Made by a program: the position numbers and the translations under genes. This document shows, piece by piece, positions 26,614-36,402 of a DNA stretch of 64,000 bases. How positions within the stretch are numbered: the first letter of the stretch is position 1; every line of letters starts with the position of its first letter. Origin of the DNA: Gammaproteobacteria bacterium (GTDB lineage: Bacteria > Pseudomonadota > Gammaproteobacteria > Steroidobacterales > GCA-2729495). The notes under the pieces are model-generated. The model searched no databases. It was not told the DNA's origin and saw nothing but the letters and a program-made list of their open reading frames with translations. The stretch lies in NCBI GenBank assembly GCA_030426355.1, contig JAUHYQ010000003.1, positions 434,001-498,000 of the forward strand. The letters run 5' to 3'.

Positions 26614-27662
26614 AGTGGTTAAAAATATTGCTGCTTGTCCTCGTTTGCGGTTTGGCAGCACGCGGGTTGCTGTCGTTGCTGCCTGAACGAAGTGAAGCCG
26701 TAAATGTTTTTTATCTCACCAGCTGGGAGCGAAAGCTAGAAGGCGTAATCGGGTTTCCCAGTTTTAATGCCATGAAAGCAAAAGATCTCGCCGATGGTGG
26801 TGTGCAGGCCATGCAGCAAACGACAGGCGGCACGCTGGTGCTGCCAGAGGGTGCATCGGTCACCAACAAAGTGCCCGCGATGGTTATTTTGCACGGTTCG
26901 GGCGGTGACTGGAGCGGTCGTAGTGTCGACATGGCCATGTACCTGGCCCGAAATGGAATTGCCGGTCTTGCCGTTGACACCTTCGCTGCACGCAATCTCC
27001 GCAGCACCGACGACTATATTGAGCGATTGAACAAGGCCCCCATATACACACAGATGGCGGATGCATTGAGCGCCCTGAAAGCCTTGCAGGATCATCCCTA
27101 TATAGACACGGCCAAAATCGGCGTAACCGGCTTCTCGCTCGGGGCCGGAGCGACGCTATATATGATGTTTGAGCCGGTTATCGAGAATGTGCTTGGTGTT
27201 GACGGGCCGAGATTTTCTGCATACGCAATGTTCTACGGCGGTTGCATGGTTGACTTTGATGATTATCGGGTCGAGGGTAGTCCCTTGCTGATCATGATGG
27301 GTGATGCAGATGAGTCTATGTCCATCAAGGGATGCGAGAAATTTCGCGACCGGCTGCGCAGGATGGGTGTGGATGTCGAGCTGAAAGTTTATGCCGATGC
27401 CGGGCATGGCTGGGACGCGCCTTTTCCGCAAAGATTCCAGGAAGGCGCATGGTCCACCCGAGACTGCAACATGCGCTGGACTAAAAAGAATAAGATTATT
27501 GAAACCGTCAGCGGTTATTCCATGGAAAATCCTTTCGGAGCATTTATGGCGCTGGCCCAGTGTGCGAACACTGACGGTTATACTTTGGGTTACAACGCGG
27601 CCGCCACAGCCGCATCACAAGACGACTTGTTGGCTTTCCTCGATCGAGTGTGGCAACGATAG
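26610..27662 (+). CDS. Dienelactone hydrolase-family protein, exported or anchored
   Basis: Alpha/beta-hydrolase of 350 residues with an N-terminal hydrophobic segment (signal peptide or anchor, residues 1-23). Nucleophile S176 in GFSLGAG, an acid near D232-D234 and H266 in AGHGWDAPF make a plausible triad; the usual dienelactone hydrolase nucleophile is Cys, so this member is closer to the serine-type variants. Extra C-terminal residues include several Cys. ATGA overlap with the CPBP gene shows translational coupling. Substrate unknown. Confidence 0.85.
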   Translation: MKWLKILLLVLVCGLAARGLLSLLPERSEAVNVFYLTSWERKLEGVIGFPSFNAMKAKDLADGGVQAMQQTTGGTLVLPEGASVTNKVPAMVILHGSGGDWSGRSVDMAMYLARNGIAGLAVDTFAARNLRSTDDYIERLNKAPIYTQMADALSALKALQDHPYIDTAKIGVTGFSLGAGATLYMMFEPVIENVLGVDGPRFSAYAMFYGGCMVDFDDYRVEGSPLLIMMGDADESMSIKGCEKFRDRLRRMGVDVELKVYADAGHGWDAPFPQRFQEGAWSTRDCNMRWTKKNKIIETVSGYSMENPFGAFMALAQCANTDGYTLGYNAAATAASQDDLLAFLDRVWQR

Positions 27663-27710
27663 GCAAGGCTGATAAAGGATTTCAAAACAATTGTTAAGCG
27701 GAGTTTCGCA

Positions 27711-28085
27711 ATGAATCAGGAAGCCGAAGCGCAATCACCGGAGTTCAATACCGGTGACTTGTACATCGAGGAAACATTTACTGACCGTAAAGTTGGCACT
27801 ATCCGCCGGCTTACGCCCGTGAACGACCAGGGTGAACCCGATCCGGCTCGGCCGGCTGTTTATTCCGGTATGGCGCAGGTGATGACGGCAGCGGGCCCTA
27901 TACCACTGAACTTTGACATACCCGGTGAAAACCTTGCCGAGGTATGCGGGAATTTTTCATCTTGCGCCCAGCAAGCCGTCGAGGAAATGGCGCAGCGGCT
28001 GGAGGAAATGCGACGCGATCAGGCTTCGCAGATTGTGGTGCCGGGCCAGGGGCCGCAAGGTGGTTCCGGCATTATCGGCGTATAA
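27711..28085 (+). CDS. Hypothetical acidic cytoplasmic protein
   Basis: Not recognised. 124 residues, acidic, no signal peptide or membrane segment. A central DIPGENLAEVCGNFSSCAQQAVEEMAQ region carries two cysteines seven residues apart and a predicted helix; the C-terminus is Gly/Gln-rich and probably flexible. A GGAG site precedes the ATG. It is 27 bp upstream of cysteine synthase and probably co-transcribed with it; a link to cysteine or thiol metabolism is only a guess from context. Confidence 0.75.
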   Translation: MNQEAEAQSPEFNTGDLYIEETFTDRKVGTIRRLTPVNDQGEPDPARPAVYSGMAQVMTAAGPIPLNFDIPGENLAEVCGNFSSCAQQAVEEMAQRLEEMRRDQASQIVVPGQGPQGGSGIIGV

Positions 28086-28112
28086 CAGGCGCAGGTTCTG
28101 AGGGAGTGAGTT

Positions 28113-29159
28113 ATGGCTGATCTTAAACAGAGTGTTCTTGAAACCATTGGCCGTACCCCGGTTATTCGCATCAACCGGATGGCGCCAAAAGGCGTTAATC
28201 TTTTTGCCAAGGTTGAGTCGTTTAACCCGCTGAGTTCGGTCAAAGACAGGCTCGCACTGGGAGTTATCGAGGCGGCGGAGGCCAGCGGTGATTTGCAGCC
28301 CGGGCAGACCGTTGTCGAAGCGACCAGTGGCAACACGGGTATAGGTCTGGCGATGGTGTGCGCCGCCAAAGGCTATCCCTTTGTGTGCGTGATGGCAGAA
28401 AGCTTCAGCGTGGAACGAAGACGCATTATGCGATTTCTCGGCGCTAAGGTGGTGCTGACGCCGGCTGCGCAAAAAGGCAGCGGCATGATCAACAAGGCCA
28501 AGGAGCTGGCGGCAGAGCATGGTTGGTTCCTGACGCGTCAGTTTGAGAATGAAGCCAATGCGGATACCCATTCCCGCACTACTGCCGTAGAAATTCTGGA
28601 AGCCTTCGAGGGCGAACGTCTGGATTACTGGGTGACCGGTTATGGCACCGGCGGCACATTGAAAGGTGTCGGTCGCGTATTAAGAAAAGAACGTCCCGAA
28701 ACCCGTATCATCTTGTGTGAGCCGGACAACGCCCAGTTGGTGTCCAGCGGAGTCGAGCAGGAGCGGTTTGACGACGGTTCGCCGGCTGCCAGTCATCCGA
28801 GTTTCAGCCCTCATCCAATGCAGGGATGGACGCCCGACTTTATTCCCAAGTTGACCGAAGATGCTCTGGGTCTGAGCCTTGCAGACAAGGTGCTACCTGT
28901 TAATGGCAGAGATGCGCTTGCCGCCTCGCTGAACCTTGCGCGTCAGGAAGGCATATTCGCCGGCATTTCCAGCGGTGCGACGCTTGCTGGTGCGCTGCAG
29001 GTCTGTGCCACCGCAGAGCCAGGCAGCAACATTCTGTGCATGTTGCCCGACACGGGTGAGCGCTATATGTCTACGCCTTTGTTCGAAGGGATCCCGGCTG
29101 ATATGGACGATGCCGAGTTGGAAATTTCGCGTTCGACCCCGAATTATCGTTTCGACTAA
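28113..29159 (+). CDS. cysK: Cysteine synthase (PLP-dependent)
   Basis: Makes L-cysteine from O-acetylserine and sulfide. 348 residues of fold-type II; PLP lysine K44 in SSVKDR, substrate loop TSGNTGIG and the phosphate-binding GYGTGGTLKGVGR are present. The last motif is more like CysK than CysM, while SVKDR is closer to CysM, so the A/B assignment is uncertain. The following gene encodes a glutaredoxin, giving a small thiol-metabolism cluster. Confidence 0.9.
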   Translation: MADLKQSVLETIGRTPVIRINRMAPKGVNLFAKVESFNPLSSVKDRLALGVIEAAEASGDLQPGQTVVEATSGNTGIGLAMVCAAKGYPFVCVMAESFSVERRRIMRFLGAKVVLTPAAQKGSGMINKAKELAAEHGWFLTRQFENEANADTHSRTTAVEILEAFEGERLDYWVTGYGTGGTLKGVGRVLRKERPETRIILCEPDNAQLVSSGVEQERFDDGSPAASHPSFSPHPMQGWTPDFIPKLTEDALGLSLADKVLPVNGRDALAASLNLARQEGIFAGISSGATLAGALQVCATAEPGSNILCMLPDTGERYMSTPLFEGIPADMDDAELEISRSTPNYRFD

Positions 29160-29188
29160 GTCGTTATAAATTCAGGGCATTCACAGAC

Positions 29189-29590
29189 ATGTCGACCAAA
29201 GACGCTGAAGCATTTGTTGATAACGTGATCGGCGATGCAGCGGCGCCTGTGGTGATTTTTGCTTTGGAGTGGTGCGAATTTTGTTGGTCGGTGAGAAAGT
29301 TCATGGCCAGTCGCGATATCACGTACAAAGCGATCGAACTGGATTCTGTGGAATACCAGAAAGACCTGTTTGGCCGGAAGATTCGCGATGTGCTCGCCGC
29401 CCGCACCGGGTTCAGCACCATTCCACAGATATTTATAGGCGGTACTTTTGTCGGCGGCTGCACTGATATGTTCGATGGCTGGAACTCAGGCGAAGTTCAA
29501 GCATTGCTGCAAACGAACAACGTCGCCTACAAAGGCGACGTTGTCAAAGAGCCCTACAGTTTTCTGCCGGAGTGGTTGCACCCGCGTTAA
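29189..29590 (+). CDS. Glutaredoxin-domain protein
   Basis: Thiol-disulfide oxidoreductase of 133 residues. The active site is C29-E-F-C32, and STIPQIFIGG carries the cis-proline and glutathione-site residues. About 25 residues follow the usual glutaredoxin end. It lies 29 bp after cysteine synthase and converges on the lipoprotein gene at 29612. CEFC differs from the standard CPYC, so redox behaviour may differ. Confidence 0.9.
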   Translation: MSTKDAEAFVDNVIGDAAAPVVIFALEWCEFCWSVRKFMASRDITYKAIELDSVEYQKDLFGRKIRDVLAARTGFSTIPQIFIGGTFVGGCTDMFDGWNSGEVQALLQTNNVAYKGDVVKEPYSFLPEWLHPR

Positions 29591-29611
29591 AGCGGGGCGG
29601 GTTGCCTGCGT

Positions 29612-30079
29612 TTACTGGCGTTTCGGGGGGTAGAAAAACCCCGCCGCGCGACAGTTATCCGACAAGGTAATCGTGATATCAATTTCTCCTGAGGGTGTTT
29701 CGTCCATAGTCGTCAGGCCGGCCGGGTCGATACGCGCATCGGGCGTGCAGAAAATGCCGTCGCCGTCGGTATCCAGCCAGGCATGCACGGCCAGCCCGGT
29801 GCCTTTGTGCAGCGGATACTCGAAGGTGTGCGTGAACTCCGCTGTGTCGCTTTCGAAATCCTCGATTTCCTCCAGCGGGTGACGCAGCTCGCCTTCCAGA
29901 TACCAAAGGTTATAGAGGCGAAAGTGCAGTTTGCCCGAAGGCATGGGGCCCGCGATCATGCGCACTTTGCCGTTCAGCGTCACGGTCTGGTATTTCTCTT
30001 GCGGAGCGTCGCTGCAGGCTACGAGTAATGCAGCTGCGCTCAATGTGACAAGCAGGGAGCCGAGTCTGAACGTCATCAT
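29612..30079 (-). CDS. Small lipoprotein of unknown function
   Basis: 155 residues with a lipoprotein signal ending LLVAC (C22). The mature part looks beta-rich and includes a DTDGDGIF calcium-loop-like sequence near residue 110, followed by TPDARIDP. No family assigned. Its ATG overlaps the stop of the amidohydrolase gene upstream by one base, so both are made from one transcript and probably act in the same envelope process. Confidence 0.82.
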   Translation of the reverse strand: MMTFRLGSLLVTLSAAALLVACSDAPQEKYQTVTLNGKVRMIAGPMPSGKLHFRLYNLWYLEGELRHPLEEIEDFESDTAEFTHTFEYPLHKGTGLAVHAWLDTDGDGIFCTPDARIDPAGLTTMDETPSGEIDITITLSDNCRAAGFFYPPKRQ

Positions 30080-31119
30080 TATTCGTCTCCCTTTGCAGCG
30101 CCGGCGAGGGGCGGCAGTTCAATGCCGAAGACGCGGGCGAAGTTGCCGGATAACACCATTTCCATTTCGTCTGCCGTGTAACCGTTTCGCTGCATGGCAG
30201 CCACATAATTCTCGAGATGCGACTGCACGTAGCCCGGGAACTGCGGGCCGTCCGAACCGTAGATAACCTTGTGCAGCACGTTGCCTTCTTTAAGGCGCAC
30301 CACGAAATCGTCGATGAGATTTTCCGCGCGGGTAGCGCCCAGCGCCCCTGGCTCCATGTAGACATTATCGTATTGCTGTGCAAGCCGGATGGCCGAGTCC
30401 GTGTAAGTCAGAGCAATACCCTTACTGTCGTAACCGGTGTGGCCAAGAATAAAGATTGCCCCCGGGTATTTCCTGATCGCATCTTCCAGATACGCGGGGT
30501 CAGAGTAAGGCGGCTCAAAACGGGTGCCTGGGTTGGGGCTGCTGCCTGTGTGCAGGTACATGGGTTTGCCAAGCCGCTGGGAGATCTCGTAAACCGGGTA
30601 CGCCCGCTCGTCATCCAGCCGCACCTGCTGGTGAGCATGGGCCAGTTTGATGCCCGCCATTTGCGGATAGTCCGCGAAGACTTGTTCAAATGCGGCCAGC
30701 TCTTCGTCGCTGTTGTTCAGGTCATCCCAGCGGATACTGGCAAAGCCCCACAGCCGTCCGCCGGATTCCGCCACGCGTTCGGCGACAAACTCGTTGGGTG
30801 CCAGACCGGTAGTGTGCGGGCTGTACAGCGCGAACAAGCCGCCCCCGTAGATTCCTGCATCTTCCAGCTGGCCAAGCATGATGTCGGTGCCCAGCATCCA
30901 GTCGGAGATCGGCCCCATGGTCCATTTGAAACCTGTGGGTACGTTTTCGGCGAGCCGTTCGTGAAAGCCGGGCGGCATCTTGTCCCACTCGCCCGTGTGC
31001 AGGTGTATGTCGATCACCGCGACGTTGCGCTCGCCGACGTCAATGCCGGCGTAAGGATCCTCGGCCCAGATAGCGCCCGCCAGTATCATGGCCAGCAGTC
31101 CGACAAATAGTTTTTGCAT
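30079..31119 (-). CDS. Amidohydrolase-2 family protein, periplasmic
   Basis: Metal-dependent hydrolase or decarboxylase of the ACMSD/amidohydrolase-2 type, 346 residues with an N-terminal signal peptide (cleavage after about IWA). Metal-site residues are H39 and H41 in DIHLHTG, H190 in YLHTGSS, H227 in LGHTGYD and D290 in YGSDGPQFPG. Periplasmic location is unusual, since many members are cytoplasmic. Translationally coupled to the lipoprotein gene. It diverges from plsY across 165 bp. Substrate unknown. Confidence 0.88.
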   Translation of the reverse strand: MQKLFVGLLAMILAGAIWAEDPYAGIDVGERNVAVIDIHLHTGEWDKMPPGFHERLAENVPTGFKWTMGPISDWMLGTDIMLGQLEDAGIYGGGLFALYSPHTTGLAPNEFVAERVAESGGRLWGFASIRWDDLNNSDEELAAFEQVFADYPQMAGIKLAHAHQQVRLDDERAYPVYEISQRLGKPMYLHTGSSPNPGTRFEPPYSDPAYLEDAIRKYPGAIFILGHTGYDSKGIALTYTDSAIRLAQQYDNVYMEPGALGATRAENLIDDFVVRLKEGNVLHKVIYGSDGPQFPGYVQSHLENYVAAMQRNGYTADEMEMVLSGNFARVFGIELPPLAGAAKGDE

Positions 31120-31284
31120 GGCTTGTCTCCGTTCGGACTTCTTGCAGTGGGCTCATAATGTTGTTCACGATGCGCGGGGTCAAGGGTATCTTGCTGATAC
31201 ACGGTTGACTCGCAGCGGGTTGCACGGCCGTCGGATTAGCGGTGGGCGATGCTACAATTGACCGCCTGAATATGGGGGCTGCTG

Positions 31285-31932
31285 TTGCTCGAATTGGGGC
31301 TAAAAGTTTTTGTCAGTTATCTGGCAGGTTCAGTAAACGGCGCGCTGCTGATCGGGCAGTTATACGGTGGCATTGATATCCGTAAGCTGGGTAGCGGCAA
31401 TGCCGGCGGCACCAACGCGCTGCGTACTCAAGGCAAAATATTTGCGCTACTGGTAGTAGTGGTTGATGTTGGCAAGGGAGCCCTCCCTGTATTGTTTCTG
31501 CCCACGCTTGATATTCCGGGCGTTGGCCTTGATCCGGCCGTGACCCGCGAATGGCTTTTGTACGGATGCGCGGCTGCTACGATTTTTGGTCATTGCTACC
31601 CGGTCTGGTACGAATTTGCCGGCGGAAAGGGTGCTGCAACCGCGGTGGGCGCACTGTCAGTCGTGGCGCCCGTTGTCATTCTTCCGGCATTGCTGACCTG
31701 GTTGTGCGCCTTGCTGATTGCGGGTTACGTTGGTCTGGCGACAGTGCTCGCTGCAGCAGCGATCCCTGTTTATCTTGCGCTGACCGTGGGCTCACTGGCC
31801 AGCAACCTGATCATGTTTACGACCGCGGTCGCGGTATTTATTGCCTATACGCACCGTTCCAATTTGCGCCGCTTGTTGGGCGGTAGTGCGACGCCCGATA
31901 TCGGCTTCAGTTTATTGCACCGCTCGCGCTGA
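31285..31932 (+). CDS. plsY: Glycerol-3-phosphate acyltransferase PlsY
   Basis: Membrane enzyme that transfers the acyl group of acyl-phosphate to glycerol-3-phosphate, starting phospholipid synthesis. 215 residues, several membrane helices, and the signature motifs SGNAGGTNALR and GHCYPVWYEFAGGKGAAT. No in-frame ATG exists; the TTG at 31285 has GGGGGC six bases upstream. It is followed two bases after its stop by birA, beginning a tight chain to the SPOR gene. Confidence 0.93.
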   Translation: MLELGLKVFVSYLAGSVNGALLIGQLYGGIDIRKLGSGNAGGTNALRTQGKIFALLVVVVDVGKGALPVLFLPTLDIPGVGLDPAVTREWLLYGCAAATIFGHCYPVWYEFAGGKGAATAVGALSVVAPVVILPALLTWLCALLIAGYVGLATVLAAAAIPVYLALTVGSLASNLIMFTTAVAVFIAYTHRSNLRRLLGGSATPDIGFSLLHRSR

Positions 31933-31933
31933 C

Positions 31934-32932
31934 GTGCAGTTAACCCAGGAAAAACTTTTGCGCTTGCTTGCGGATGGCGCCGTGCATTCCGGAACCGGGC
32001 TCGCGGCAAAGCTGGGCGTAACCCGCGCGGCCGTCTGGAAAAGCATACGTCAGCTGGAAGCCGCCGGGGTGTCCATAGGCGCCCAACAAGGCAAAGGTTA
32101 CTGGCTGGCCGAGCCACTTGAATTGCTGGATGAGAATCAGGTGTCCGCAGCGCTTGGTGACGAAGCGCGACAACACATCGAACAGCTGGAAGTGCTGTGG
32201 CAGGTTCCGTCAACCAGCGATTATTTGCTGCAGGCACCCGCCGTTGCTGCCGGGCGCAGCCGGGTTTGTCTGGCAGAGTTTCAGAATGGCGGTCGCGGGC
32301 GTCGCGGGCGTGAGTGGTTCGCGGCGGCGGGGCACAGCATTTGCCTGTCGTTATCGTGGAGCTTTCAATCCAGTCCGCAGCAATTGGCCAGTCTCGCTCT
32401 TGCGGTTGGAGTGGGCGTAATGCGCACCGCGCGCGCTGCCGGCGCGGCGGATGCGCAGTTAAAATGGCCGAACGACGTGGTTGTGAATGGCAACAAGCTG
32501 GCCGGCGTGCTTATCGACGTGCAGGGCGAAGCCGGCGGGCCGATGCGAGTCGTGGTCGGGGTGGGGTTGAATTACAGTTTGCCGGACAGCGCCGTGCAGA
32601 AGATAGCCGCAGCGGGTGGGTTACAGCCGGCAAGTCTGGCCGGCGTGGGAAGAACCCCGTCCATGTCGCGCAACGCCGTCGCAGGGTTGCTGATAAATGA
32701 TCTCCACGGTGTTATGAATGAATTTTCCGCACGGGGTTTCAGCGGTTTTGCTGCCGAATGGCGTGCGGCCGATTATCTGTTTGCGAAACCCGTTACGGTG
32801 ATCGCCGACACCGTTCAGCATTGCGGTATCGTGCGCGGGATTGCGGCAGACGGGCGCCTGCAGCTGGAGACCAACGGTGGCATTCTGCACCTGATGTCAG
32901 GCGATGTCAGTGTTCGACCTGCAGATCAATAG
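31934..32932 (+). CDS. birA: Biotin-protein ligase / biotin operon repressor
   Basis: Bifunctional protein that attaches biotin to the biotin carboxyl carrier protein and can repress biotin genes. The N-terminal winged helix (GTGLAAKLGVTRAAVWKSI) is present, so this is the regulatory class. The ligase site is seen in GRGRRGREW and KWPNDVVVNGNKLAGVLID. 332 residues from a GTG at 31934; the frame stays open into plsY, but earlier starts would overlap it by almost 100 bp. Confidence 0.94.
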   Translation: MQLTQEKLLRLLADGAVHSGTGLAAKLGVTRAAVWKSIRQLEAAGVSIGAQQGKGYWLAEPLELLDENQVSAALGDEARQHIEQLEVLWQVPSTSDYLLQAPAVAAGRSRVCLAEFQNGGRGRRGREWFAAAGHSICLSLSWSFQSSPQQLASLALAVGVGVMRTARAAGAADAQLKWPNDVVVNGNKLAGVLIDVQGEAGGPMRVVVGVGLNYSLPDSAVQKIAAAGGLQPASLAGVGRTPSMSRNAVAGLLINDLHGVMNEFSARGFSGFAAEWRAADYLFAKPVTVIADTVQHCGIVRGIAADGRLQLETNGGILHLMSGDVSVRPADQ

Positions 32933-32966
32933 TCGTAACCAGGTCAGAAAATTTAAGACATTCTTT

Positions 32967-33743
32967 ATGAAGCTTCTGCTCGACATCGGTAATACGCGGA
33001 TCAAATGGGCTTGCCAGAACGGCGACCGGCTGGAGCAGTCGGGCGAGCTTGTGCACCGCGGTAAAACAATCGACGAAGTGTGTGATGCGCTGCGTGATTT
33101 GCCGGCGCAACCGCAGCAGGCGGCGCTGGTAAATGTGGCAGGCAGCACGCTGGAGGATGCGGTGGTTCAGACATTATCGGCGCATTTTGGTGTTGCAACC
33201 CGTTGCGTGCGGTCGGCGGCAGCGTGGGGCAAGGTAAAAAACGGCTACGCCGAACCGGCACAGTTGGGCGCTGATCGTTGGGCGGCGATTGTGGGCGCGT
33301 GGCAGCAGCACCGGGCCGATATTTGCGTGGTTGACGCCGGTACGGCAGTAACCATTGATCTGGTCAGGTCAGACGGCCAGCATCTGGGCGGGGTCATTCT
33401 GGCGGGACGACAGTTAACCAGCGATGCGCTGGGTGGCGAGACGGCGGACATTGCTGCCCATGCTGTCTCGCAGGCAGGGCCCGGCGGCAGTGAGTGGTTC
33501 GGGCGCAGCACGCGTGAAGCCGTGGAGCGGGGCGCCATTTTTAGTCTTTGCGCTGCCGTAGAACGGGCGGTGGCCACATTTCCGGGTCCGCGCAATGTGG
33601 GCCCGGCAAATCCGCGGGTTATTTTGACGGGCGGCGATGCCGAAGCCCTGCGCACCGGATTAGGCATGCCCATTAACGTGGCAATCGACCATCGGCCATT
33701 GCTGGTGCTCGAAGGTTTGGCCTGGCTGGCGGGCAGCGATTGA
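32967..33743 (+). CDS. coaX: Type III pantothenate kinase
   Basis: First step of coenzyme A synthesis, phosphorylating pantothenate; type III enzymes need a monovalent cation and resist CoA feedback. 258 residues of the ASKHA fold: LLLDIGNTRIKW at the start is the phosphate-1 motif, GADRWAAI and DAGTAVTIDL follow. The ATG at 32967 is preferred over one at 32904, which adds 21 unmatched residues. The birA-coaX order is common in this group of bacteria. Confidence 0.94.
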   Translation: MKLLLDIGNTRIKWACQNGDRLEQSGELVHRGKTIDEVCDALRDLPAQPQQAALVNVAGSTLEDAVVQTLSAHFGVATRCVRSAAAWGKVKNGYAEPAQLGADRWAAIVGAWQQHRADICVVDAGTAVTIDLVRSDGQHLGGVILAGRQLTSDALGGETADIAAHAVSQAGPGGSEWFGRSTREAVERGAIFSLCAAVERAVATFPGPRNVGPANPRVILTGGDAEALRTGLGMPINVAIDHRPLLVLEGLAWLAGSD

Positions 33744-34414
33744 TGCGCAACCTGTTCTTGCTGCTGTTGCTGCTAAACGCGTTGGCCTGGGCTTATCAAA
33801 GCTGGGTAATCGAGCCCGACAACCCGGTAGAGCCGTTGCATATCCTTCAGGATTACCCGCGCCTGACTGCGGTGCAGCTCAACCGGAAGGTGAGAGCAGA
33901 GCCTGCAGCGGAGCAGGATAATTCGGCGAATTCCGTCGAAAAAGGGCTTAATTGTTTAAATATTGGGCCTATTGTCGCTGAAAATGATGCTAACAGCATA
34001 ACCGAGAGGCTACGCAGCCGGAATGTGCGGGTGATCCGGACCGAACGTGAGGGCCAGATTTGGGTTGGGCACTGGGTGCAGGTGGTCGGTGTTTCAAATC
34101 GCGTGGCTGCTGAGGCCGCCCGCGACCGGCTGATTGCGGCCGGTCTGACGGATGCGTACATCGTTTCGGGAGGTTCGGAACTCAAGATTTCGCTGGGGGT
34201 ATTCAAATCGGCAGAGAGCGCCGAGAGCACGGTTTCAATGGCACGAGGACAAGGGTTCGAGACCCGTATAGAAGAGCGTTATCAGCCGGGTACCCAATAC
34301 TGGCTGGCCGTTGAGCTGCCGTCAGGGCAGGGCCTGCAGCCGGGCGAGCTGCGCAGCGGCGGCGGGCAGATATTGCGCACGGAAGCGGTGCCGTGCAGCC
34401 CGGATGATAGCTAG
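33743..34414 (+). CDS. SPOR-domain protein
   Basis: Membrane-anchored periplasmic protein of 223 residues. One N-terminal hydrophobic segment (residues 3-17) is followed by a linker and a SPOR-type domain (about 95-170; HWVQVVGVSNRVAAEAARDRL and KISLGVFKSAESAES, in part), which binds denuded peptidoglycan in related proteins. TGATG overlap with coaX couples translation. A SPOR gene after birA-coaX is a common gammaproteobacterial arrangement; exact role unknown. Confidence 0.85.
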   Translation: MRNLFLLLLLLNALAWAYQSWVIEPDNPVEPLHILQDYPRLTAVQLNRKVRAEPAAEQDNSANSVEKGLNCLNIGPIVAENDANSITERLRSRNVRVIRTEREGQIWVGHWVQVVGVSNRVAAEAARDRLIAAGLTDAYIVSGGSELKISLGVFKSAESAESTVSMARGQGFETRIEERYQPGTQYWLAVELPSGQGLQPGELRSGGGQILRTEAVPCSPDDS

Positions 34415-34417
34415 TCC

Positions 34418-34446
34418 TTGCCGCGGGGCCATGCTGAGCTTAGAAT
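34418..34446 (+). promoter_or_regulatory. Sigma-70 promoter of the tRNA-tufB operon
   Basis: TTGCCG, a 17-bp spacer and TAGAAT, followed by a GC-rich discriminator (CGCCGCCCC). The first tRNA begins 18 bp after the -10. GC-rich discriminators are typical of stringently controlled stable-RNA promoters. Confidence 0.75.
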
Positions 34447-34463
34447 CGCCGCCCCAGTGAAAT

Positions 34464-34539
34464 GCCGGTATAGCTCAGCTGGTAGAGCAACTGATTTGTA
34501 ATCAGTAGGTCCCGGGTTCGACTCCTGGTGCCGGCACCA
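34464..34539 (+). tRNA. tRNA-Thr (anticodon TGT)
   Basis: 76 nt with acceptor GCCGGTA/TGCCGGC, D-arm AGCTCAGCTGGTAGAGC, anticodon stem ACTGA/TCAGT around TTTGTAA, T-arm GGTTCGA and encoded CCA. First gene of the tRNA-tuf unit. Confidence 0.97.
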
Positions 34540-34603
34540 TTCAATCGCTATAGGACTGTTGACACGCCTTGGCCGAACCCCGACAATGCGCGGCTCGCAT
34601 CGC

Positions 34604-34688
34604 GGAGGGGTACCCAAGCGGTCAACGGGGGCAGACTGTAAATCTGCTGGCTCAGCCTTCGCAGGTTCGAATCCTGCCCCCTCCACCA
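34604..34688 (+). tRNA. tRNA-Tyr (anticodon GTA)
   Basis: 85 nt with acceptor GGAGGGG/CCCCTCC, anticodon loop ACTGTAAAT centre GTA, a long variable arm as expected for Tyr, T-loop GGTTCGAATCC and encoded CCA. Confidence 0.97.
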
Positions 34689-34856
34689 GTTTGCTGGCGG
34701 ACTGCGTTGTGAGAGCGAGTCAAAGGCAGGTGAAAAATTAGTTTAATGCAGGGATAGCTCAGGCCTTCAGGGTCCGGGATGTTCCTGTGCACGCGTTTTG
34801 GACGAGTTACTGAGCCATTTGTTTTGGTTAAGGGCTGCAAATTGATCGATTGTTTG

Positions 34857-34930
34857 GCGGGTGTAGTTCAACGGTAGAACCTCAGCCTTCCAAGCTGATG
34901 ATGTGGGTTCGATTCCCATCACCCGCTCCA
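34857..34930 (+). tRNA. tRNA-Gly (anticodon TCC)
   Basis: 74 nt with acceptor GCGGGTG/CACCCGC, anticodon stem TCAGC/GCTGA around CTTCCAA, T-loop GGTTCGATTCC, discriminator T and encoded CCA. Confidence 0.97.
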
Positions 34931-34957
34931 GATTTTTTGAAGGGATGATACAGGTCG

Positions 34958-35032
<75 letters not shown>

Positions 35033-35072
35033 TTTGCATAGCCCGGTAGTGGTCGGTTTTTTATAACTACGC

Positions 35073-35098
35073 CGAGTACTGGCAACGAGTACAGGCAA
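35073..35098. repeat. 13-bp tandem duplication in the tufB leader
   Basis: CGAGTACTGGCAA is followed directly by CGAGTACAGGCAA (one difference). It lies between tRNA-Thr and the tufB ribosome-binding site, so it is part of the tufB 5' leader. Confidence 0.8.
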
Positions 35099-35128
35099 TA
35101 AAGAAATAAAGATCTAGAGGATCCATCG

Positions 35129-36319
<1,191 letters not shown>

Positions 36320-36338
36320 AATTTTCGAATAACAAGAA

Positions 36339-36357
36339 CAGGGAACAGCGTTCCCTG
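36339..36357 (+). other. Hairpin after tufB
   Basis: CAGGGAAC and GTTCCCTG form a perfect 8-bp stem around AGC, with no T-run after it. It is more likely an mRNA 3'-end or processing structure between tufB and tRNA-Trp than a terminator. Confidence 0.6.
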
Positions 36358-36402
36358 CGTAAGAAAGCCGCAAAGGGCAAGCCCGCAGCGGCGGCAGGCG
36401 GA

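Noticed and set aside
30495-30510. GGGGTCAGAGTAAGG resembling half of the REP-like element
   Set aside because: It has no complementary arm and encodes ordinary residues (PYSDPA) in the middle of the amidohydrolase.
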